Origin: Rikenellaceae bacterium
GTDB taxonomy: Bacteria; Bacteroidota; Bacteroidia; Bacteroidales; UBA932
Reading direction: 5' to 3'
Length of the DNA: 64,000 nucleotides
Assembly: GCA_022777205.1 (NCBI GenBank)
Contig: JALFGP010000027.1
Location: 1-64,000 of the forward strand
Shown here: one piece after another, positions 56,563 to 64,000 of the stretch
Layout of the letters: every line of letters starts with the position of its first letter
Position numbering within the stretch: the stretch's first letter is position 1
Translations under genes and position numbers: made by a program
Notes under the pieces: model-generated
What the model was told of the DNA's origin: nothing
Databases searched by the model: none
What the model saw: only the letters and a program-made list of their open reading frames with translations

Positions 56563-57382
56563 AGTCTATTTCTATATCAATATTCATATCCACTCTCCAA
56601 CGGTTGCTCTCCGGTGAGTCGGATGCCGGATGACCGGGGCTCATCGTAACGGCATTGAAATAACCGACTTTTTCTTTCAGCATTCCATACAGAGCATCAG
56701 CCATATCCTTCTCAAACAGAATATTATCCAACAGATACCCAAGCCTCTGTACTGTTGTTGCCGTTGTATGCTGGAGAACGGTTCTCATCTTGTTAATATC
56801 AATGGTATCAACCAATTCGGCGATAACTGTGGCAGCTCTTTGATAACCTCCTACGTGCGAAGCAAATTGGATGAGGTCCGTTGCCGTCAACTCTGCCGAT
56901 GAATAGTATATACGACCCATCTCTCCATTTCTTGTCTCAATAAGTTCTTTCGGTATCTGCTGGCGGTAATTCCAGTCCAATAGAGAATTCCTGTTTGATG
57001 TTCTTGTCCTGGGCCCGGTGGTTACAATCTGAGTTATCATTGTTCTTTGGTGAGAAGCACCATATATGGCCGCAGCCGACAATAATCCTACATAGTAAGG
57101 CTTGCCAAGGTGCTCCATAAGCTCGTTTATGTAATAGCTTGGAGGCACTATCCCCTTTAGCTGATACTGTATAGGAATGATAACATAGAATCCCTTGTAT
57201 ACATTTTCAATCCTCCTTGCTGATACCAGTCTTTTGATGTCAGTTTTCAACGATTTCTCCGTCCGTTCATGAAACTCACAACGAACTTGCTGGAAAGAGA
57301 AGGAGGTAACCCCTCGTTGTTCCAATTCTTTTATCCAGTCGTTCAAACTCATATTCGTCTGTTTTGTTGCAAAGGTAAGCAA
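56540..57382 (-). CDS. AbiEi antitoxin
   Basis: Winged-helix N-terminus; FYVIIPIQYQLKGIVPPSYYINELMEHLGKPYYVGLLSAAAIYGASHQ; adjacent to AbiEii. Confidence 0.85.
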   Translation of the reverse strand: MLTFATKQTNMSLNDWIKELEQRGVTSFSFQQVRCEFHERTEKSLKTDIKRLVSARRIENVYKGFYVIIPIQYQLKGIVPPSYYINELMEHLGKPYYVGLLSAAAIYGASHQRTMITQIVTTGPRTRTSNRNSLLDWNYRQQIPKELIETRNGEMGRIYYSSAELTATDLIQFASHVGGYQRAATVIAELVDTIDINKMRTVLQHTTATTVQRLGYLLDNILFEKDMADALYGMLKEKVGYFNAVTMSPGHPASDSPESNRWRVDMNIDIEIDYAFPNGV

Positions 57383-57520
57383 TTCCTGCTTACCTTTGCA
57401 ATATTTTTAATGAAAAATTTCAAGTCAGATTGAAGGAATTAAATGACTTTTCCTACATAAATCATCCCAGATTCTCAAGATATTCAAAAAATCAGTACCT
57501 TTGTGGAAATTGGTTTGTCA

Positions 57521-58174
57521 ATGGATGTCGCGTTTCTGATAAAAGAGTATTTTAAGGGTGCGGAGAGCAATCTTTCAATAGATGTTTTCGACGCACTTAC
57601 GTTGAATTCAGTTTATTCCAATGTATTAAGAGTCCTTACATCCCACTTCGAGATAGAGACAAGCGTACTACAATCATTGAGTTATTGTTTCTATGAAATC
57701 CTCGATAACGTACATATCCATTCCGGTAAGCCGCTTGGTACCGCGATTACTCACTTTGATTCTGAAAACGATGTGCTCAAAATCCTAATTGCAGATGATG
57801 GTAAAGGGATTAGAGCTTCTTTGTCAGAGAATGCAAAGTATAAAGATATTGATGAGGGAGAAGCTCTTCGTCTTTGCCTTGAGGATTCAGTGACAGACGG
57901 AAAGGGAATGGGCTTTGGGCTATATGCTACCTCCCGTTTGATGAAGGAAGTTGGACTGGAATTTATTATCCATTCCGGACACCATAAATTGATTGATAAG
58001 GATGGCGATATTTCGATAGTACAGAATGGCTTATGGCAAGGTACGATAGTCTATATGGAGATATGCACCAATATAGATGTCAATCCGGATGATGTAGTTG
58101 AAAACCGAACTGATATTGAGGCAGAGTTTAACGAGCCTTTCTTGGAGTCAGATGAATTGAATACATTATGGTAG
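57521..58174 (+). CDS. GHKL (histidine-kinase-like) ATPase
   Basis: N box CFYEILDNVHIHSG, G1 IADDGKGI, G2 DGKGMGFGLYATSRL. TACCTTTG -7-like box at 57496-57503 argues for the ATG at 57521. Confidence 0.75.
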   Translation: MDVAFLIKEYFKGAESNLSIDVFDALTLNSVYSNVLRVLTSHFEIETSVLQSLSYCFYEILDNVHIHSGKPLGTAITHFDSENDVLKILIADDGKGIRASLSENAKYKDIDEGEALRLCLEDSVTDGKGMGFGLYATSRLMKEVGLEFIIHSGHHKLIDKDGDISIVQNGLWQGTIVYMEICTNIDVNPDDVVENRTDIEAEFNEPFLESDELNTLW

Positions 58175-58467
58175 AGTTCAAATTTGCACAATATGGAGAG
58201 AATTTTGGCACCAGGGATATGGGTGCGAAAATTCGTAAGGAGCTTCTTGCCCTACTGGAAGGGGGTGAACGTATCGTCTTGGATTTTACTGGTGTAAATG
58301 TGGTGACCAACTCGTTTGCAGATGAATGCATTGCTAAGTTGTTGCTGGATATGCCACTTGAGGAATTAAAGAAAAAGACGACATTTCGTGGTCTCAATCC
58401 CGTAGCTGAGAAAAGCGTCCTTGTGGCACTTCAGCGACGTTACAAAGTGCTTAAATCTCTGCAATAG
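58168..58467 (+). CDS. STAS-like DUF4325-type protein
   Basis: GERIVLDFTGVNVVTNSFADECIAKLL; overlaps the GHKL gene stop. Confidence 0.75.
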   Translation: MVEFKFAQYGENFGTRDMGAKIRKELLALLEGGERIVLDFTGVNVVTNSFADECIAKLLLDMPLEELKKKTTFRGLNPVAEKSVLVALQRRYKVLKSLQ

Positions 58468-58525
58468 CTTCTTGAACGGGACTAAAGGACTTAGTTCTAA
58501 CGACAACCGGCAAGATCGAATTTAT

Positions 58526-58580
58526 GTGCGAAAACCAGCGGAAACTTCAAACAAAATATAGTTTCCGCTGGTTTTCGCAC
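58526..58580. terminator. Perfect 21-bp inverted repeat between convergent genes; candidate bidirectional terminator
   Basis: GTGCGAAAACCAGCGGAAACT (58526-58546) / AGTTTCCGCTGGTTTTCGCAC (58560-58580), 13-nt loop. Confidence 0.7.
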
Positions 58581-58582
58581 GT

Positions 58583-59794
58583 TTAGTAGAGGAATCCCAG
58601 CATCCAAAGAGGCAGCTTTGCGCCATCAGGCATATCCCAGTCATCTGCAAATATATACGAATCGGGAAGTCCTGCAATTTGAGAGAAATCTTTGCTTCTC
58701 CCGCCAATTTCAAATGTGTATTTTGAATCAATCTTGAAATCCCCTTGAGCTTTACCATACTCTACCAGATGGGATTCTGACAGACTGTTGATGGCGAAGC
58801 TCTCTCTTGCCGTCCCTATTTCAACCTTGTCAGGGGCAATGGCATACAGAAGGTTGGGATTTTCCAGATAGACTTTATCCGGTTTGGAAAGCTTGCCCGT
58901 CTTTTTCTTGTCTGAATACAGCAGATTAAGTATTTTGGCATCTCCCAAATACTTGAGATACTCGACGACAGTATCTCTGCCGATTTCCATAGAACCGGCA
59001 AGTTTGTTCGCATTGACCTCAAACGGAACCTCTTCAGCTATGAGCTTGACCAAAGCCTGTACTTTTCGAATATTCACCACATCAACTTTGCATATCTGCG
59101 GCAATTCCGTTTCTATGATGTAGTTCACCACCTGCTCTATACGGGTGAAGTATTCCCCCTCTCCCTCAAGCAGGAACGGATAGTAGCCTTTTGCAAGATA
59201 TTCCTTGAAGAGAGGAATCGGTTTGCATTTTGACGAGACCATCTCCCACAAGTCGACAGGATGAGTAAGGATTTCCTCCAACGTCCACTTCGGAAAATCC
59301 AGCCCGTGATAGAAACGCAGCGCTCCCCGGAACGACAAGCCGGGCATAGTGTACTTGATTGCACGTCGAGACAGGTCGGCATCACCTTCTTTGAGTTTAA
59401 GAAGAGAGGATCCGCTCACAATGAGTTTCAGTTTCGGGAAGAGCTCATATATCTCTTTTACCTCCTTGCTCCAGTTCGATGTGCCGGGCTTATACTTGTG
59501 GATTTCATCAACGACCAGCAGTTCTCCTCCATTGATGAAGAACTGTTCGGCGAGTTCCACCAAAGAGAGTGTGGAAAAATCAACCGAATCAGCCGAGCAA
59601 TAGAGCGCTCTTCTGTCTCCGATTTGGTAATTGCGCTTTACATATTGTCTCAGAAGAGTGGATTTGCCTACACCCTTCGGACCCATTATGCTGATAATCT
59701 GTGCATTCCAATGGATTTGGTCCATCTGTTCACGAACAATATCCATTGATGTATTGGCAAGTAACCTGTCGTGTTTCCGAAATAACGTATCCAT
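58583..59794 (-). CDS. AAA_14/DUF4143 ATPase
   Basis: IISIMGPKGVGKSTLLRQYVKRNYQ, LLVVDEIHKY, LIVSGSSLLKL, C-terminal DUF4143 region (LENPNLLYAI...FEIGGRSKD). Confidence 0.88.
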   Translation of the reverse strand: MDTLFRKHDRLLANTSMDIVREQMDQIHWNAQIISIMGPKGVGKSTLLRQYVKRNYQIGDRRALYCSADSVDFSTLSLVELAEQFFINGGELLVVDEIHKYKPGTSNWSKEVKEIYELFPKLKLIVSGSSLLKLKEGDADLSRRAIKYTMPGLSFRGALRFYHGLDFPKWTLEEILTHPVDLWEMVSSKCKPIPLFKEYLAKGYYPFLLEGEGEYFTRIEQVVNYIIETELPQICKVDVVNIRKVQALVKLIAEEVPFEVNANKLAGSMEIGRDTVVEYLKYLGDAKILNLLYSDKKKTGKLSKPDKVYLENPNLLYAIAPDKVEIGTARESFAINSLSESHLVEYGKAQGDFKIDSKYTFEIGGRSKDFSQIAGLPDSYIFADDWDMPDGAKLPLWMLGFLY

Positions 59795-59813
59795 ATGAGC
59801 TTCTTTTACGTCT

Positions 59814-59821
59814 CAAAGGTA
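59814..59821 (-). promoter_or_regulatory. Putative -7 box TACCTTTG for the 58583-59794 ATPase
   Basis: Plus caaaggta, 20 bp upstream of the ATG. Confidence 0.4.
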
Positions 59822-59829
59822 CAAAATAT

Positions 59830-59877
59830 GTTGCACATAAACAACAGTTTTATTGAAAAGTGCTGTTTAAGCGCAAC
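59830..59877. repeat. Imperfect inverted repeat upstream of the ATPase promoter
   Basis: GTTGCACATAAACA (59830-59843) / TGTTTAAGCGCAAC (59864-59877), 12/14 complementary. Confidence 0.55.
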
Positions 59878-59914
59878 ACTTTCGAGTATAATCCAAGGTT
59901 ACATAAGATAGATT

Positions 59915-60433
59915 TCATTTCACAATAGGGTCCCCGCAGTAGTCCTTCCTGCCGCAGTCCCGGCACCTGAACCCTGCCCATACCGAGTCTAAATGATCCA
60001 TTGCGGCGGCCACGAGCGCGGAGTCGTCCGTAAGTATGCCCGCCTCAAAGTTGCGTCTGCGGCCGGACTTCATTCCCATCCCGGCGCCGGTCAGGTTGGC
60101 AGACCCTATGTAGGCCTCCTTCCCGTCGAAAACGAATATCTTGAAGTGCACCCTGGGGCACAGGGCCCTCTCCAGCCCCGTAAAGAGTGACGGATATCGG
60201 TCGAACTCCTCACGGAAGACGGGACCGGGCTCCTTGGCGTGCAGGAGCCTCACATTTACGCCCTTGCGGACCAGATTTGCAAGGACGGCAAGGAAAGGCA
60301 GGCTGTCGAGGCCCAGCTTGATGTGCAGGTCCTTTATGTCGGCGGTCCCTATCCAGAGGGATGACTTCACCGAGGCGCAACGGGCGATGACCTCGTTGTA
60401 ATGGTCAGTGTCACAGATGTATCTTGTCGGCAT
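59915..60433 (-). CDS. Single-HKD phospholipase D-like nuclease with C-terminal Cys cluster
   Basis: HFKIFVFDGKEAYIGSANLTGAG; C-terminal CRDCGRKDYCGDP. Confidence 0.85.
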   Translation of the reverse strand: MPTRYICDTDHYNEVIARCASVKSSLWIGTADIKDLHIKLGLDSLPFLAVLANLVRKGVNVRLLHAKEPGPVFREEFDRYPSLFTGLERALCPRVHFKIFVFDGKEAYIGSANLTGAGMGMKSGRRRNFEAGILTDDSALVAAAMDHLDSVWAGFRCRDCGRKDYCGDPIVK

Positions 60434-60456
60434 AGGCGAATTATTTGACGATAAAG

Positions 60457-60573
60457 TTAGTGAATAACTCTGCATAGCTTGCAGTTGGATATTATTCCAT
60501 TGTCATAAAGAATCATTTCGCCGCTCTCTGTAGTTCCGATGGCCACCGGCCATCTGCAATCATTGTTGTCCAT
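60457..60573 (-). CDS. Small ORF, 38 aa, unknown
   Basis: MDNNDCRWPVAIGTTESGEMILYDNGIISNCKLCRVIH; fits between two co-directional genes. Confidence 0.3.
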   Translation of the reverse strand: MDNNDCRWPVAIGTTESGEMILYDNGIISNCKLCRVIH

Positions 60574-60576
60574 ATT

Positions 60577-61650
60577 CTATAATCCTTTAAGTTCCCTGTG
60601 TATCTTCCTGAGAGCCTTCAGGAAATCCCCGGCCAAATTATCGTCTTTTCGGCAGTCCGGAAGCCGGGAGATTTCCTCCAGTTCGAAATACTCAATGCCC
60701 CTCCTCCAGACGAACTCCCCGAGGCTCTCTCCTGAAGGGCGGCTCTGTGCCTCGTGCATGAACTTGTCAATGAACTCCTGCTCTGAGCAGTTCTTCCACC
60801 AGAAGAAGCGCGTCCCGTCCTGCTCGCTTATCTGCTGCACGGTCACGTCCACCTTCACCTCGAAGGTGTTCATCCTCAGAAGGTCCGGGATCGGGTAGTC
60901 CTGATGAGTCACGACTGCGTGAGTCGCATAGCACATGCATATATGGTCGAGTTTCGGATGCCTCAGCCAGCTTTCCGCCCAGGTCGTGCCGTCGTCGAGA
61001 TGATTGTCGATGTCAAGCTCGGCATCGCTCATCGAGGACTTGTGTCCGCAGCCCGGATTCCAAAATGGACGGCAGGAGATGATTCCCAGGTCGCCTTTGA
61101 CATCCCTCTGGAGGGTGTCGTTGATAAGGATCATCCTCGTGAAGTCGGACCCGTAGAACCCGTCATCCTCCAGGTGTATAACGTCCTGCGCCGAGTCTCC
61201 CCAGTACTTCAGCGTCCCTTCCACCGTGAGGTCATCGTCCTTGGGGTCCATCGGGAGGTCGAGGATGTTCCGGTACATCCTGCCGGTCCTGGAGAACATG
61301 TTGCAGGTAAGTTTATACAGATGCGCATTGACGCTCTCCATCCTTTTTACCTCTGCCTCGGAGCAATGGATTTCGAACATCTTCGAAAGAAGATAGTATC
61401 GTCTCCCGAGCAGGTCCTCAACCTTCTCGGCTGTCCTTTCGCTCTTCTCCCACCGTCTGGACGAGAGCTTCAGGGGGTCTCCCGTGAGGCGGAGTATGCT
61501 TTTCTCCACGTTCTGCACCTCTGCGCGGTATCTCTCTATTCTCTCTTCTTCCGGGAGTGTCTCAAGAGCATCAATGGTCTCAAACCATTTCATTTGCTGC
61601 TCATATAAATCGCCGTAATGTTTCATTGTTTTTTGAATTTTATGCTGCAA
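60577..61650 (-). CDS. Conserved-looking hypothetical protein (start perhaps at MKHYGDL)
   Basis: 357 aa open frame with plausible composition; no family recognised. Confidence 0.6.
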   Translation of the reverse strand: MQHKIQKTMKHYGDLYEQQMKWFETIDALETLPEEERIERYRAEVQNVEKSILRLTGDPLKLSSRRWEKSERTAEKVEDLLGRRYYLLSKMFEIHCSEAEVKRMESVNAHLYKLTCNMFSRTGRMYRNILDLPMDPKDDDLTVEGTLKYWGDSAQDVIHLEDDGFYGSDFTRMILINDTLQRDVKGDLGIISCRPFWNPGCGHKSSMSDAELDIDNHLDDGTTWAESWLRHPKLDHICMCYATHAVVTHQDYPIPDLLRMNTFEVKVDVTVQQISEQDGTRFFWWKNCSEQEFIDKFMHEAQSRPSGESLGEFVWRRGIEYFELEEISRLPDCRKDDNLAGDFLKALRKIHRELKGL

Positions 61651-61774
61651 ATATAGTATATATTACTGCAAGAATATGGCAGGAAGAAATCCTGTCGCAG
61701 AATCTTTAATGTGCTGCCATATTCTTGCAGTGAAACTTGCTTTCTTTGTACTCTGAAACCAATAAACAATAAAT

Positions 61775-61912
61775 ATGACACTTTCTGAACTGCTCTGCAA
61801 GGTATCGTTCGACGAGCTCATACCCACTCTGGAAGAAGTGTATGACGTGAAGGACATCTACTCCTACAGGGAGGCGTTCGATGAGCTTATGCTCAAGTCT
61901 AGAATATATTGA
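61775..61912 (+). pseudogene. Truncated DUF6557-like N-terminus
   Basis: MTLSELLCKVSFDELIPTLEEVYDVKDIYSYREAFDELMLKSRIY, then an early stop. Confidence 0.35.
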
Positions 61913-62167
61913 CAGGACTCTGGAAAGGAACGGAGGCACGATGGAAGTGAGTTCTGGCAGGAACAGCTCTCACCCACTGCCGTACAATATGTCGTTGGCG
62001 GAGCTTTCAAAGGCGAAGCCTATCATATAATGTTTTTCTAAGTAGGCGTCAAAATAGTAAGCACAAAGAATGAGTTGAATTAAATTGACTATATTTGCGT
62101 TATACTTTCGATTCATCTCAACTGTTATAGAAATTATAACCGACAACAATTCAAATAGTAACTTTGT

Positions 62168-63976
62168 ATGTACAAACACATTCTCACAATCGCATTATCC
62201 ACTTTGTCTATTTGCATTTCCCATGCTCAAAGCACTTGGATGGACAATCCTTTTGCATCGAAGGGCACAATTGTCGCTCCGGTGCTGAGCAGTTCGCTTG
62301 TGGATGAGATTGTGATTGTTTCCGATAATCCTGGAGACTGGAAATTCAACGCATCTTTAGAAAATGATGGAGAGAAAGAAATAATCAGCATATCGATGGA
62401 CGCTCCTCAGCCTTGTGCACCGGCAAAGTTCAACGTCTATTTCACATTTCCTCAGAAAGGCGCCTTCAACACTTGGAGTTCGGACGTCTATTGCGGAACC
62501 CATCTCGACCCGTTCTGGGGCAGCAGCAACGGTTCCAGCGCACTTGCGTTCAGAATGCCGCTCTATGAGTATTTCGACGACAACGATACAAACTGCCTGA
62601 CAATCGCATGCAGCGAGACTTTCAGACGGGTGGAGGCAGCCCTCGGCGTGATGGAGGAAGGTTGCGACGTCTGTTCGGAGTTGCGTTTCTTTAGAGAAGC
62701 CGAGGCTCCGATGAGCCATTATGAAACCCGGATTATGCTCGACGGGCGTCGCGTGTTTTGGGGAGAGACCATTCAGGAGGGCGTCAGGTGGATGATGGAA
62801 GAAAAGGGTCTACAGGCCTTTGACACTCCTGAAGCCGCTTTCGAGCCGCTCTATTCAACTTGGTACCAGTTCCACCAGAACGTGACTGACAAGACAGTCG
62901 AAGAAGAATGCAGGCTCGCGGCGGATCTCGGAATGAAAACCATAATTCTTGATGACGGATGGCAGACTGCCGATGGAAACAGAGGTTATGCTTTTTGTGG
63001 AGACTGGAGACCGGCTCCCGAAAAATTTCCGGATATGGCCGCACACGTCGCCGCAGTGCACAAACTCGGTATGAAATATATGATTTGGTACAGCGTGCCT
63101 TATGTCGGATTCAACAGCGAAGCATACGCAAAGTTTGAGGGAAAATATCTCTATATTGACTGGGGCAGCCGCTGCGCCGTGCTTGACCCACGTTTTCCGG
63201 AGGTCAGAAAACATCTTGTGGAATTGTATTGTAAGGCGCAGAAAGATTGGCATCTGGATGGTTTCAAACTCGATTTTATCGACAGTTTTGGGCTGCGGGG
63301 AGAGGATCCGGCCGTAAAGGAGAACTATGCCGGACGCGACATTATGAATGTCAGTGAGGCGGTGAATGTGCTGATGAAAGAAGTCTCCTCTGCGCTGAAG
63401 GCCATAAAGCCGGACATTCTCCTTGAATTCAGGCAGCAATACATCGGGCCGGCCATCAGACAATACGGCAATATGTTCCGCGCTGCCGACTGTCCCGGAA
63501 ATGCGAAGGACAACAGAATGAGAATAGCTTCGCTGAGGCTCACGAGCGGCTCGACGGCCGTACACTCGGATATGTTGGAATGGAATCTGGAAGAAACTCC
63601 GGAGAATGTCGGACGCGCGATAATCAACTCTATTTTCGGAGTCATCCAGTATTCCGCGATGTTGAAGGATATTCCGCAAGAACATCTTGCTGTAATGCGA
63701 AAATGGATGGCATTTGCATCAGAGCACCGCGAGACTCTGCTGCATAGCGAGTTCCGCCCTCATCACCCCGAACTTGGCTACCCGCTCATCGAGGCAGAGA
63801 GTGACTCAGAACTCATAATTGCCGTCTATCAGGACAACGCCGTCGTTGAGGCTGCCCCTCGCGGCAAGCGTCTCTACATCCTCAACGCATCCGGATCTGA
63901 GCGCATAGTCATCCGCCGCGGTGACAAACTCCGCACTGTAAAGGTTCCTTGCGGTGACTGGAAAGAGGTGAGATGA
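62168..63976 (+). CDS. GH36-like alpha-galactosidase
   Basis: Signal peptide MYKHILTIALSTLSICISHAQ; TIILDDGWQTADGNRGYAFCGDW; WHLDGFKLDFIDSF; LLEFRQQYIGP. Confidence 0.88.
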   Translation: MYKHILTIALSTLSICISHAQSTWMDNPFASKGTIVAPVLSSSLVDEIVIVSDNPGDWKFNASLENDGEKEIISISMDAPQPCAPAKFNVYFTFPQKGAFNTWSSDVYCGTHLDPFWGSSNGSSALAFRMPLYEYFDDNDTNCLTIACSETFRRVEAALGVMEEGCDVCSELRFFREAEAPMSHYETRIMLDGRRVFWGETIQEGVRWMMEEKGLQAFDTPEAAFEPLYSTWYQFHQNVTDKTVEEECRLAADLGMKTIILDDGWQTADGNRGYAFCGDWRPAPEKFPDMAAHVAAVHKLGMKYMIWYSVPYVGFNSEAYAKFEGKYLYIDWGSRCAVLDPRFPEVRKHLVELYCKAQKDWHLDGFKLDFIDSFGLRGEDPAVKENYAGRDIMNVSEAVNVLMKEVSSALKAIKPDILLEFRQQYIGPAIRQYGNMFRAADCPGNAKDNRMRIASLRLTSGSTAVHSDMLEWNLEETPENVGRAIINSIFGVIQYSAMLKDIPQEHLAVMRKWMAFASEHRETLLHSEFRPHHPELGYPLIEAESDSELIIAVYQDNAVVEAAPRGKRLYILNASGSERIVIRRGDKLRTVKVPCGDWKEVR

Positions 63977-64000
63977 TGGAAAGATGCGGTCTCCATTAGC

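Noticed and set aside
1-64000. CRISPR arrays, tRNA or rRNA genes, prophage or transposase genes
   Set aside because: None recognised by eye; no regularly spaced repeats, rRNA-like sequence or integrase/transposase motifs seen, though tRNAs cannot be excluded without a search.

Overview
This is a Bacteroidales-type chromosome window, judged from SusC/SusD genes, hybrid two-component regulators and TAnnTTTG-like -7 boxes. I read it as four blocks. (1) 0-7.5 kb, accessory: the 3'-truncated end of a 5'-nucleotidase gene, an intact hipB-hipA pair, two AAA ATPases, an N-terminally truncated ORF, and a decayed second copy of hipB. (2) 7.5-20 kb: a contiguous minus-strand arginine operon (GNAT acyltransferase, argG, argC, argD, argF', argB, argE-like, argH, carA, carB). 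It is preceded by a leader region rich in inverted repeats. (3) 20.4-54.9 kb: a large polysaccharide-utilization locus with HTCS regulator, SusC/SusD, SusE/F-like lipoproteins, two paralogous DUF4832-type TIM-barrel lipoproteins, two SGNH proteins, a GH3-PA14-GH2 fusion, a beta-helix protein, an FAD-oxidoreductase/GH36-like fusion, a GH3 and a GH2. (4) 54.9-64 kb: small genes and gene remnants (ICMT fragment, AbiEi with a half-deleted AbiEii), a GHKL/STAS-like pair, an AAA/DUF4143 ATPase, a PLD nuclease, an unknown protein and a GH36-like alpha-galactosidase. The best leads are the multi-enzyme PUL (FAD-GH36 fusion, GH3-GH2 fusion, paired DUF4832 candidate glycosidases), the structured arg-operon leader, a natural Ser at the AOTCase/SOTCase specificity position, and inverted-repeat operators in front of all three AAA ATPases. 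All family calls come from reading the protein sequences; no searches were run.
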